From: Sycobia sp. Sy_11
Lineage: Eukaryota > Arthropoda > Insecta > Hymenoptera > Epichrysomallidae
Assembly: GCA_018907035.1 (NCBI GenBank)
Contig: JACCIC010000138.1
Coordinates: 757,001-821,000, forward strand
DNA length: 64,000 nucleotides
Direction of reading: 5' to 3'
Both the position numbers and the translations under genes were made by a program. The notes under the pieces were generated by a model. That model saw nothing but the letters and a program-made list of their open reading frames with translations, did no database searches and was not told the DNA's origin. How positions within the stretch are numbered: the first letter of the stretch is position 1; each line of letters begins with the position of its first letter. Below are positions 43,531 through 57,123 of this stretch, piece after piece.

Positions 43531-43782
43531 TTTGTGGCAATTGACGATTGTATGGTTATTTGCGGCGTAACTAAAATGCAAATATCCGGCTATATATTGA
43601 CGCTCCAATCGCATTATAAAGCCACGTCCGAATCCTCTACATATCTGGCCTAGATATTAATTACTTGTGATTTTTTTGGCGGAGGGGGTTTATTTGGCTT
43701 TTATAATACGCAATCAGAAGCAAATTAGAAATTTCGAAAAAAAATTTAATAAAAATTGGTTTTATGAATATTGTAAGTCAAA

Positions 43783-43836
<54 letters not shown>

Positions 43837-44251
43837 GCGCGCACAAGTATATAATTTTGACAATATTTCCGTAATCATAAATATTTCTGTATTATTGTAC
43901 TAGTATAATGTAAGTTTATAACCAAATAGCATTGCGATTTCTGTCAAAGAAAAAGAGAAAAGAAAAAGAAAAACAGATCTTTATATTTTTTTTTTAATCT
44001 CTTCACGAAGTTTTTATCATAATTAAACGACGAATTTATTTTTAGGATCTCCAATAAAATTTTACTCGTCGCATAAAGCAGGCAGTTGGGAAAATTCAAC
44101 AGCTTCAGCGAAATAATGAAGTTTTATTACATTTTGTCACTTCGTCACTTTTACGCCCGTTAATCCAATAAAATTGAATTCGTTAATAAACTCCCGGCGA
44201 ATAATTGGCGAATTACGCGACATATATATTGCGACAGCGAGGGGGAGAGAT

Positions 44252-44295
<44 letters not shown>

Positions 44296-45549
44296 CCGGA
44301 TAGGAAGGGTCAATAATATTATCCGGAATGAAGGATTGGTTTATATTTCTTTACGGGATACGGAGAGATTGGAGTGGGCGATATACCAGTCAATTAATCC
44401 GTTCGGCACGTTAATTGCAGTAATTGGTCTTTTAATAAGAGGATATGCGCATCAATATGTACGACAGGTAGTAGGGAAAAACTATATCTGTAAGACATTA
44501 CGCGCTCGGTGATCATTCGTTAACGGTCTCACTGTACTTTCGCCTCGTAACCCTGTGGGCTCGATTAGCAGTTCTGCGTTTCTCGCCATTGCACTACGAA
44601 GGCAACTTGACGATGCGACGGGAATACAACCAAGTTCTTGCCTCACATGTTATCCTCGTTCGCGTACGGTGCGCAGAATCTCACATCGTTGAGCCTTGCA
44701 TTATGATCGGCCGCATTATGCACGTTACGTACCAATACAGAGCAGATGAACATCTGCAATTTTCTCAAGAGTAACAGACGCGCATTTTTTTTTTTGGTCA
44801 CGCAGCGCACTGGAGATCAGAAAAGCTACAAGGAAAATTAACTAAATAGTTTCGGATAGTATTAGAAATTACCCTGGATACATAGAGTTCGTCGTGGTTT
44901 TTTTTTGCAATAGCACAGTACTTGCTCGAACGTTACAATTTCCTTGCAGAAAGGTGTATTTTCTCTTATTCCGCTTTTGTCAATCGAGTGAATAGGAATT
45001 GGGCTTGTGCATCCGATTCCGAGTTAATGTTTGAGCTGATTTTATCTAACCCAGCTCGTATCTTAACTTGGCTCAAAATATTTGTTTTCAATTCACTTCA
45101 TTTTTACGACTATTTATTTTTAATCGTTCCATTTATTATTCCAATGCAATTACAGCTCTCGAGAAACTAGTATATTTAGAGAATCACAATATACCGGCGG
45201 TATTAATCCATTCTATTTTGCGAGACTTCTATGTCGTTTAAGCCACTTTTACGAGTATCCAGTACAGGAAGATATTTTACGCAAAGATCGTAGTATATTC
45301 TTCATTTTGACGATTTCGTCGAGTTCCGTGTGCTTAGGATCGATATCTCTAACCATTGCATTACGAGCGTACAAATTGTAGAAAAACGACTTGGCGCTGA
45401 CTTTTCATCCGTCTTATATTTATTGTTTGTCTTATTTCGAGATAGAAGCGATCTCGTTAACTAAGAAGAACTTCTACGATCGCTCGCAGAAAAACCGATA
45501 GTTACTACTGCTCTACCAAAGCAGATTACGCCATTCATACATACGCGCG

Positions 45550-45590
<41 letters not shown>

Positions 45591-46129
45591 TAGCCTCGTT
45601 CCTCCTTTATCAGTCGATCACGGCTTACGGCTTACAAGAAACTTATCGCCATCCCTGCCCCTCGGCGCCCTCGTTGCGCGAGCGACGAAGACTCGACGCG
45701 GACAAGAACTCCGTCCTTCACCGTCGTCCCGCGGCAATTATATAAGGATCGGAGGAGCGCCGCGGTCGCCTGAAACGTATAAGACCGAGGGAGCTCGAGG
45801 AGAGCGAGGCGAACGGGGGCCTGGGAAGGGACGGCGGTACAGCGCGAAAGATAGGGAGACAAATAGCCAGGCGGGTGGGGGGGGGGGGGTATGGGGGAGA
45901 GGTTGTCGAAGACGTACGCGGAATTGCAATATCTCCGCGACGCTGCTGGCTCTCGCTCTAGCTCCTTGTGCGTGCACGTCTGTGTTTTCTCGTACACACT
46001 CGCAGGGCTTACGCGCGAACCTTCCACCGCCCCACGCCGTCCTGCCGCGGAAAAATAAAACACGAGGGTAAGGGACAAATCGCGATGGTAACCTACCAGA
46101 GCCACCTCCGCCCCCCTCCTCATCCATCC

Positions 46130-46174
<45 letters not shown>

Positions 46175-48499
46175 GTGTGTGGACGCACGGGGAGATATGT
46201 GGGACGCGACGCGAAATCCTCCCCTGCCCCCTCCCCAGGGAGGCACGCGGGACTCGCGGCGTACGCGTATGGACCGTCCAAATCGACCGGTAGCCCCTCC
46301 TCCCCTCGCCGCCGGCTCGCCCGCGGCCCTCGGCGCGTTCGCCTGCGTGAATTATCGCTCGGCCCTTTATCCGATGCTTATAAATAATACCGGGTAGTAA
46401 TCCCGTATGGCCCCCCCTGTCCCCTTTAGTCCCCACCCTCGAAATTCGTTGCCGGAGGCTCGGGTGAGTGGCGCGTAGGGGGGCGGGGGTTCCGATACGT
46501 CGGTTCGATTTTCAGGACCGTCGCGGCTGTTTACATTTGCGCGCCGACGGGACGGCCCGTGCACTTTTTGTACGATCGGATGGGCCGGGGGGGGGGGGGT
46601 TTCGAAGAAAGCCACCTAAGCGCTCGCAGTCGCAGAGCCCGCGCCTCGTGACCCATTCGCTCTCTATACGGATGACCGGACCGCGGCGAGTAACGGCGGG
46701 CGGGGGGTGGGGGCGGCGCGGGTGTGTACGCGGCTTGATTTATATTTCGGCGGAACGTCCAATCCGTCGGGCCGTGGGAGGGCGGCTTGTTTTTTCCTCC
46801 CCCAAGTGCCCCCGACCGGTAGTCTGGGATTTTTTCCGCGCGCTCTGAGCGGCGCGGGGGGAGGGGTGGGGGGACTCGCGAGCGCAGCGAAGTATCAGCT
46901 TTTGCACTCTCTCGAGGGGGTGGGAGGGACGGGAGGGACTTGTAAGCTCATTTGCGATCGCGCCCGTACACGAAGCCAAGGGTGTGGAGCGGGATGGGAG
47001 AGTATAATTGCAACTCTCTGCCCGATGTCCCCCTCGGTAATGGATAATTTGGTATTAACGTTTTTTGTTTTTTTTTTTGTATTTTTTTGTTTCTTTCGCC
47101 CCGATTTTTTCGCGAGCGCACGCGAGGTACATAGGAAAGCGTTCGAATGCAATGTAGCTGTAATCGCAGCTAACGAAAGCTCGGTGTTTCGCCGAAAATC
47201 GGGAAAGACAAAGTTCATCGATGCGAATACGTGTATAAATTCCTATATATAGTATTTAATGAAATACGCGGTAGTTTTTTAAATGAGCTTAAGAACGCAC
47301 ACTCTGCTCTCTCGCTCTCTCTCTCTCTCTCTCTCCTCTCTCTCTCGAAATCTCTCTCTCTCTCTCTCTCCTCTGACTCGCGCTCTCTCTATTATATCTC
47401 TTTGATGAGAACCTCTATCTCTCTTTCTTTTCCATTTATTATCTGTCTGGTGCTGACAGATAATGCATATAATCTCTCTCTTTCTCTCTCTGTACTCTCC
47501 TAATCTCTCTCGATCTCTCTCCTCCTACATCTCTCTCTCTCTCTCCTCTCTTCTACTCTCCTCTCCTCTCTATCATCTACTCATCTTATCTCTCCTCTCT
47601 CTCTCTCTCTCTCTCTCTGTTCTTCTCTCTCATGTCTCTCTTCGTCTCTTCTCTCTCCTTACTCTCGCTCCCTTATTATATTACTTGATGAACCGCCTTA
47701 TCTCTCCTGATTCTTTTCCATTTCATTAATCCTGGTGGGGCTAGCAGGATAATGATATATCACCTTTTGGTAACTAAAACGAAGATCAAATTAGCTTCAA
47801 AAGTCGTTTCAAGATAAGGGAGGAAATTTTTGGAACTCTTATAACAGTCGACGAACTAAGAACTTCTACCATCTTTACGCAATTTTTTAACCAAAATTTT
47901 TATCCTACTTACTTAACATTGAAGTTTCATTTGGCCCCCTTCCCCAATTACCTGTTTTTTCGGATATGCAAAGGTTCAAACAAAATTGCCTATTAACTAT
48001 CATTTTCTATGAGTATCGTCTCATGTTACTCGATACAGACAGATCGTCCCTTGTTGATGCTATTTTTCTTACACGATTCTCATAGTCCATAATAATTTTA
48101 GATTTCAGATTCTACGGGGATCATTATTAACAAGAACAATCTCACTCCTATTATATTAGGACTTTAAACCCGTTGACAATATTTATTAGTTCGATAAAAA
48201 AAAATCGATGTAATGATTGTTTAACTTTTACTTGATTCCCGTAAAGTTGTTTGTTTTCATTAGATTCATAAAAAGACATGTTATCACTTATATTTAACAC
48301 AACTACTGTAAAACGGCTTATATATTATATATTGTTCATTTTTGTACGTTTTTAATATACTTCGTACAGTAACTAATTTTGATTATTATAATTATAATTA
48401 ATAACCATTAATTATAATAATTATAATTAAAGATATGTCTACGTATTGTTATACAAATTTTACTATTATAGACCAATAAAAATATATCATATCTTGTCT

Positions 48500-48531
<32 letters not shown>

Positions 48532-51500
48532 AGTCTCTGTCCAATGAGTGTGATAATCTATTTGACTTTGGAAGTCACTCCCATATTTGCCTATGCTCTC
48601 TCTGGATTAGACAGATGATCTATAAGCTAGATCAAACGTTTGCCCTACGAACTTCTAAGACTTCTCTTATCCGTGTACATACGTACTAAAAACAAACTTT
48701 TCTCCGAATTATCTTTGAAAACAATTGATTAAGCCCACCTCTGATCAGTACAATTGTTGCTCATTCTTTTGTTTTGTCCAACTCATCATTTTGTCGTTTG
48801 TCAGTTTCCATACAAGTTTCAAGAGAATTAATTAACATCTCGACAAAAAGTTAACGCAAGAAAGATAAACGAATGTGAAGACCTTTCTTAGCCTGTAAAA
48901 CACTTGTTGTTTCATCTGAACATTCGTTTATTAGCTTATTGGATTTCTACTTATTCTGAATTTCATGGAATGATACTATGCGCATTTATCGTAAAAATTT
49001 TCAACGTTTATTTTGAAATTTTAGAATAACGCTAGTCATGCATTTGTAACGTATTTTCTACAAACATGCATAGATAGATACAACATTCTATGGGCATGTA
49101 TAAACATATTTTGTAACATTTCTCTTTTTTTTTTGCAAATAAGGAAACGACTTCGTAAGTATGAAGATAATTTCGTAATGACAAAAACAAAGGATACCGT
49201 ACTGAACAGTAGCGGAGCGACGCGGCTGTCGGTCCGCGTGCAACGGATGGCCGAATAAGACGGATTTTCCAGCGATGGCCAGTCCTGTCTCCATCGCCTG
49301 TTGTTTAAAAAAATTTTCAGAATAGCCGAAACTCTAAGGGACGGGGATACGCCCGCGTAGACTAGGATCGGCGAGAAAGGCCGGCAGACACTTGGAAATC
49401 CGCGCGTTCCTTTCGACGCAGTGGGGCAACGTTTATGTAAAGAAGGGGGGTAGTTAGGTAGTTACATCGCATTGTTTCACGCTCGGTCGATTCGCCCGAG
49501 GCGGAGGAGAACCGTTTCTCGTAGTCTACGCCACACGACGCCGATGCGCGCGGAGCGGCGTCTCTCCCGTCTTTTGCGCAAAGCGCAAGAATCGCTTTTA
49601 CAAGACCGGATCGCGACGTCGAGGAAAGGTCTCGTCGGCGTGGAGGAGAATTTTTCTTCTTCTGTACAGAGATCGTTTGTTCATCTATTGCAATTCGAGC
49701 CCGTCGACGCCCTTGGCAATGCTATCTTCTTTTCCTTTCTTTTCCTTCTTTTCTTTTTTCTCGCTTAAAGAAACGAATTCGTTCGCGATACAACGTCGCA
49801 ATGCCGGACTAGAGACAGAGGCAGGTCAGATTGGCATCGAAGAATTAATTTGGTATCCGATTTCCGTGCCTTTGTCTTTTACGAACTGTAGCGAATTCAT
49901 CTCGCTCAGCGTTCGCTTCACATTAACTCGGGCATTGCTGCTAGACCAGATCAGATTTTATACCTGGACTGTGGGATGTATATTTATAACTTTTATATTC
50001 GCGCACGAACGTGAATATAAATATTTGATTCTTATGATTTTTTTTTTAAATATTTACACGTTGAAATGGACCAAATAAGTTTTTGTCTCAAGTTTATCGT
50101 AAAATTATTCCTCACTCTACTCTACTCTACTCTACTTTCTCTCTCTCTCTCTCTCTCTCTCCTTTTCTCTCTCCATCCGTCTCTCTCATTCGCGCTCTCT
50201 TGTTCTCTCGCCGTGCACTGTAGCAACGAGAGATGGTGGAGGGCGAGAGTCAAATACAAATAAGAGAAGAAGGTGCCTTCGTCGATCACCACCGCGAGCG
50301 ATCAAAGGACCGAATGGAGCGCGTCGCATTATTATCGCGTTGCTCCGCGGCTGCGCGACGCACAATGTCGCCGCGTATTGTCCCCGATCACCGTGTGCGA
50401 CGCGCGCCTCGCCCCTCGCGGCCAGCCGCGTCTAATGCGAATTGAATGCCGCCCCCGCCCCGAGTGCTCGTTGCACGGAGCTCAGGAGCGATACAGTGCG
50501 AGACGGATACAATCATATGCACAGATGTATGCACCTAGATGCCTCTAGAGCTCAACGCGACTATTACGCGTACGTGTGTGTGTGTGTGCGTGTGTGTCGC
50601 GCGCGCGTGAGTAATTGTTACCGCCGTGTTCGCCAGGGGAGGGATGAACAACCCCCGCCTCCCCCACCTCATACACGCCGCTCGCGTCTCGCGAGGCTTT
50701 TCTGCAAAAAATGCCGCGAGACTCCCATCTCCATCCTGCCCTCGCGCTCGCTGTGGTGAGCGGGGGATGGGTGGGGAGGGGGTGGTGCACTCGCGGCGTT
50801 CCACATACGTTAGAGCGCTCCCCGCGGTGATAAATAGGCCGCGCGTACAACGTCTGCGCCCCGTTCTTCGAGAAAAATGATGGTGGTACTTATATGTATA
50901 TATATACACCGCACGCGCCGTAAAGATATCGCCGAGGAAGTTTCCGCGGCTCCTGTCGCGCCGCCCCGGGTGGGAGGGGGGGGAGCTTTAGGTACTAGCG
51001 ATAATAATCGCCCATTTGGCTTTTCTAGAGTACTTTAGCGGGTTGCGCGGGGCGACGGGGAAGTGGCGCGGAAGGGGGGGGGAGGGAGCACGCGTAAGTG
51101 CGCACTCGCGGTACATCAATTATTCAGCAGCCGGCGTAACGTTTGTGATCCGAAGTTTTCAAAGGCGGGACTCGGTCCAGCACATGGCTCCACCCGTTAG
51201 TCGGCCCTTTTCGACGACTCGCTCGCTTAGCTCCATCTGCTTATTTACACATTTGCGCACTAATTAAATGTTACACGTATCCATATACGCTATATCGTCA
51301 AATCCACGTCGCGCGGAAGAAAGTACAAATCGTACGGTCTCTGTTTTCGATCTTAATATAATGGTACGTTGTAGCATGATGTATCGCCGTTACATCCACC
51401 GCGCTTTTCAGACCATATAACATAATAAATGTACATGTAATGCCATTATTATCTACATGTGTAGCGTGTAACGTAAATGATGAGACATACAGCTCCGTTG

Positions 51501-51828
51501 CCGGTCTACGCCCATTGCATTAATTCCAGCCGCTGTATGTATCGTCCGAATATTAAAATACTACCATTACAGAAGTCATAATTAACGAACGAACACGGTC
51601 GACCGACGAAAAAAAAAACGAACTTCCATTTAATTAATTTCACATACATCCGGATAATTCTTCGTGCCCGATGAACGTAAAAAAAAACGCGAATCTCTGC
51701 GTACATTAATAAATTACGAATTAATGAAACAACTAAAAGAGTTCTACAGTGCTCTGGAAAAATAAATACGCTAATATATATGCCCGCCTGAATAATCTTT
51801 CTAATTACTCGAACTTCATTGTCTAACG

Positions 51829-51882
<54 letters not shown>

Positions 51883-52007
51883 TGTGTGTGTGCGTATGGA
51901 TTAGTAATAATTAAGGCATAAATTACAATCAATTGCCCATTAATATATGTCAAATGACCGCGTATGGCCTATTGTACTCAACGACAATGAATCAACTACG
52001 CAATATA

Positions 52008-52051
<44 letters not shown>

Positions 52052-53572
52052 TATAACATCAAATCAAAGCATAATATTCGTGCCATCAGCGTACACAAAT
52101 ACAATGAAGGATCGCCATTGTGAAATTTTCACGAAACTCAAACGCAACAGGCGGAGGTATGGGGTAGGAGGAGTCTTGAAAGTTTTTTCAACGACCTCGC
52201 AATTTCTTCCCTTGATCAATCTCGGGGTAATAAAAGAAAAACAATAAAAGAAAAAAGAAACTTTTTTGCCGCGCCGGATAAAACCTCGTTATAGAGATAT
52301 ATACTTTACGGCACACCGGCACACAAAGGGCCCGGTGGGGGAAAAAGGAGCTTACTCCCGGGAGAAGCGTTTAATAAGCCGTAAAAGGAAGAAAAAAAAA
52401 AGAAGGGCGGCGGCCGCTGCACGCGGAAGGTCGGCCGGACCGGCTGGCCGCGCTTTCTCATTTTTCGCCGCGTGCAGCGGTTTTTCCTATCTTCGGCCGA
52501 GCCGTCCGCGCGCGATTCCTCGAATGTACGGGGTGTCGCGGCTGCGCCGTCGAGGCCCCTGGCGAGGGGCCGATTTTTGGGAAACTAACGCGACCCATAA
52601 AAGAGCGCGTAACGCGAATGTCTCTCGGGGTTGAGAGGGTGGTGGCCAGCTTGCGACCTTAATCGTTCATTTTGAGGTCGGGAATAGAGACGATTTTTTT
52701 CAAAGGGAAATCCTTGAGGCCTTGTGCGTTTGAACCTGGATTGCGAAAGAATGGAAGATATAACGATCTTCGAAAGTATCAATGAAATTTACAGGGGTCC
52801 GAGTTAATTCGACATTAATGGATCAAGCACTTTTTGACACGTTCAAATTTTTACGTAAAAGATTCTGGTCTTTCAGAATCTGGGGTCAAAAATTACGGCT
52901 TCGAGAGGTTACGCTGGGACAAAGTTGTTTATCATAAGTTCTTATCCACGAAACTCTAAAATTTGTCCATTTATTATGTTTTGTAATCTTAACCTGATCA
53001 TGGACCGAAGTTCCTAGAAAGATCTCACGATGGTGTACTGTTTTTTATATGAATCACTATTTCTTGGTGACGAATTGATATCTATATCATTGAATCGTGA
53101 TACGATTTCTTTCGATTTTTTCCCCTTTAATTACTTACTTTTATACTGTTCTAATCATCATTCACGGTAGAATTCCAAATATAAAGAATAAAATAGGGGT
53201 TAATCAAAATAGACCTTAGTCGCACGAGGCCTCACTGAAATATCTAAATAACCCAATTACCCATATAACCCTCGAATAACATAAATGGGCGAACTTTTTT
53301 TATAATGTTATTTAATGTCGCTCTATTTATGCTCCCAAATATTGACGCTAATCAGCGGCGGAGGTCTACGATGTGTTTGCGAACAAAGCACATGTAAATT
53401 ATTACCGCGGCGCTTGTGGCAATCGACCGAGACCGGGATTTTAACTCGGATCACCAAGTCACTGGTCCTTCGCTTATTCTCCTTCGAGATATTCCGGTGA
53501 ATTCGGACACTCTGTACGTGACCTACGATGTCTAAGCTCTTTTGTAAAAACTCCGCGACCTCACCTATTTGC

Positions 53573-53627
<55 letters not shown>

Positions 53628-53889
53628 ACGAGCGCGCGGTGTAATTCAGCGAATTTTGGCCCTTTGAGCCCTTCCAGCCACGGAGGCGCTCCCTACCAAC
53701 CCTCCACCCCCCACCGCTCGATTCGAACCCTCTAATTACTCTCGGAGCCATCGTCCCGAGAGCGCGCGACGGATAGACGTCGGTTCGTTAGTCTCGCCCC
53801 TCCGAGCCAGCGAGCGCGCGCGCATAATACCGAAAATAAGAGAAACCGGCGGGGCTTCGGCGCGTCTCGAATTTTCATTAGCCGATCGA

Positions 53890-53928
<39 letters not shown>

Positions 53929-54099
53929 CCGCACTCGCTCCACAACGTCGCTGCCGCTCAATTAAGCTGACGCCCAGTTTTATATTAACGGGACAGTGTT
54001 TGCAGGGGCGGAGAGGGGGAGGCTGCAGCCGAGTTTCAAGTCGCGACTGGAGTTACGCGAAAAGTTTCGTGTTTGTTAAATGCATATATAGATATATAT

Positions 54100-54143
<44 letters not shown>

Positions 54144-55156
54144 GTGATCGCGACCGTGATAAATCGAGGCTTTTTGTTTATACCCTCGGATTATACGATC
54201 CGGGGCGGGAGCGCGGGTAGAGCGGGCGGGGGCGCTGCCGCCGGTCTTATTCGGGGCGAATGATAAACGGCGCGATGGAATTAGCTCGATGCGGCGAATT
54301 TTTCAAGCCGATTCGAAGCTACCGCGGTCCGAGTCTTTAATTAGCCCCAAAAGAAGGGGGTTGAATGGGGGTTAGGGACGGGAGTGGGTGGGAGGCGGAC
54401 CTCCAGGTACTAATTCGCCCTTGGGTTATTCATTGTAATGCACCCGATGGCGCGCTCGAATTCGTTAGTGGATTGTGGATTAGTAAATTTTTCTTTCTCT
54501 CATTTGTTGAGGAACGTAACGAGCTAGACGAATTTAATTGGCAGTTTTATGAAATACGTACTCGTTAATATTGAAAAAAAAAAAAAAAAAAACTGAAATA
54601 TCGCTTTCCTGTATATACTTAATTGAGAGACAAAACGATTAATGTATTTTGATATCTGATTCCGACAGTGTCAAAGTTAAACATTAAGCATGATTTATTA
54701 ATCCCAGGATCGATAACCGTATTTGTCACACACCGATAATCCATAGCGCATATATATGCCATACGAAATAAATAATTAGCAAATATAAATATGACACTTG
54801 CGTATTGATTTATTTATACTATTTGTTTCAAACTGTATATCAGGACAGGCATCGTTTTATGCCAAAAACTTGTCGTTCAAAATTATCAATTCACGTCAAT
54901 TTCCTTTGCAAAATTCCAAAAGGAAAACTTTTAAAAACAAATAATTTCATTATGGAACGAATGCAGTTTAATTTTTCGCGACTATAATTTATATTTCATA
55001 ATTACGTTCATTATAGTAACAATGCAAAGAATTGGAATTTTTCAATATTTCGTGGAAGTATCATAAATTTTTTTTAAACGGAATTTATTGCCACTACATT
55101 CGAATATCTTTCAACGTGCTTCAAAAATTCTTTATGTATATATACACATTGTCACG

Positions 55157-55202
<46 letters not shown>

Positions 55203-55423
55203 TCATTGCACGTACAATCAACTTATATTCCTTTTCTTTTCTATCTTAATCCTGAACTAGCACTCTGGATTCACCCTGAGTATATTCGAGGCTTAATCCA
55301 CTTGTAACAATATATTTTGATTAATATTTTCCATTACATAGATTGAAAAAAATATATAGCTGCAGTACAATTTTCCCTGATAACGCAGAATTATAGAAAA
55401 AAATTTTCTCTGTAAAGAGTAAA

Positions 55424-55463
<40 letters not shown>

Positions 55464-55976
55464 CACCTCGTAAGCGAAACGATGCCCTCCGGAATCTCCT
55501 GTATTCCATTGTCCGACAGATCGAGGTAGGTCAGATTTTTGAGTGACAGCAGCTCGCCAGGAAATTCGCCCAGTCGATTGTCCTCCAAGTGGAGCCTCTG
55601 CAGCTCGGGAAAGCTTCGGGGGCAATGAAAAAAGAAAAACGCAGACGAAAAGTGAGAAACAATGGGAAAAATAGCGTGAAAGGACAAAGAAACGGGTGAA
55701 ACAAAGGGCCCATAGAGAACACCTCTCCCGCCGCCACCCTGCGCCCATGCCCCTGCCGCATTTAGGTGGTGCCCGCATACAAAAGTCGCGCGCGCCGATG
55801 GAAGGAAAGACAGGCGAAAGCCTCGTCGCTCCCAACCACCCCCCCTCCCCTGAACCTCGATCCCCACGTACGCAATTAATGGCCGAGATAAATCAGAGAA
55901 GGTGTTGGAGGCGGAGGAGGAGGAAGAGGTGGAGGAGGATAGAGAAAGAGAGTGAAGAGGATTTATGTGCACCTCC

Positions 55977-56015
<39 letters not shown>

Positions 56016-56692
56016 CCCGCGTGAAAGTTTCGGAAAAGAGACGCTCCGTATCAGGGAGGGGGCGCGGGAGACGGGCATTCTAGGAGTGAAGCGAGTTTGG
56101 CGCGGGGTGAGTAAAAAAAATCCAGAGAGAATCGAGCAGTTAAACCGTGACGCTTTCTGTACGAGAACGCCTCCGCCCACCACCCCGCTCCGCCCCTCGA
56201 ATTAACGAGCGTTCCTGCTCGACTCCTCCACCCTGGAAAACGAGCAAAAAGCAGAAAAATAAAAAAAAAAAAAAAACCAAAAAAAAAAAAAAAACAGGCC
56301 CGCGAGGCGCTCCGCATTGTCTGTTGACCGAACTTTTTAATTACGATTCTTCGATACGCTGTCCGCGGGGCCAGCTGGGGCGAGGGAGGTGCGCTGGGGA
56401 GGTGGGCGGCACCGGCAACGGCCATTAAAGCGCCGAAATGCCGATGATCGCGCGGGAGAGGGGGAGGGGGGGAGAGGTGAGCGAGGGATTTATTGCCCGT
56501 AAGGCGGGCGGGGTGGCGCGGGGGCGCGCTCGGCGTATTCGGTTAAAGCACGCGGATCAATGGCGCGCGATACGCCAGATGACCGGGGCCGCCTCGAATA
56601 TTGCAAATGCAAGATGCATTGTTGCGCGCGTCCGGCGCGGGTGTGCGCCTACACTAGTTTTAAAGCGTTCTCATCGTAAAAAGTGGGTGTAC

Positions 56693-56740
<48 letters not shown>

Positions 56741-57077
56741 GTCATCTATACGCTGAAAAGAAAACAATTTGGCGCTCGACCGGCGCGTGATTTTTGGCAG
56801 GGCTTTTTTTTCTTTTTTAGGCTTTTACGGACGTTGATAATTGTTTCCGTTACGTGATGGCAGCTCAGAGGGGGGTGGGGGTAGTCTTTTGCCGCGGATG
56901 TTTTATTAGGACGCACTTTGGACATATGTATATATATATATATCTATATTGGCAGAACGATCTGTTTCCATATATAGAACATCGCGCGCGTAAATCCCCG
57001 TCGATTCTTTAGTCCTGTAAGGAGTATGAGTTTGCGAAAGTGAATCCATCGCTATTTGATACCGGATAAAAAATTAT

Positions 57078-57123
<46 letters not shown>

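Larger units (their letters stand above)
38031..48530 (-). other. PHLPP intron 3, middle part
   Basis: Contains an inverted repeat (38268-38425), a GC-richer block (38760-40640), AT-rich plain sequence (40640-41640), multiple TA/GT/GA arrays (41645-45588), a GC- and G-rich block (45600-47200) and a 450-bp CT-rich tract with a duplicated hairpin unit (47290-47755). No protein gene can be supported; open frames in the GC-rich blocks overlap in several frames. Confidence 0.7.
48530..55466 (-). other. PHLPP intron 3, 5' part (gene orientation)
   Basis: First 7 kb of the giant intron. Contains a probable SINE remnant (53320-53545), several TA arrays, a (CTACT)n repeat, a (TA)n-(GT)n compound array and two GC-richer patches (49180-49800 and 50220-51200). 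Overlapping open frames at 49472-50078 and 50233-50909 occur in several frames at once and carry no recognisable domain, so I do not call genes. Confidence 0.7.

Noticed and set aside
45632..46436. Long minus-strand frames (204 and 232 codons)
   Set aside because: Two frames overlap each other and plus-strand frames over CG/CA repeats and G-runs; no recognisable motif, and composition explains the lack of stops.
53700..53730. B-box-like GGTTCGAATC on the minus strand
   Set aside because: There is no A-box at the proper distance and no acceptor stem, so it is not a tRNA gene.
53323..53751. 142-codon minus-strand frame
   Set aside because: It runs through a TA array and the SINE-like sequence; the apparent protein is the translated repeat.
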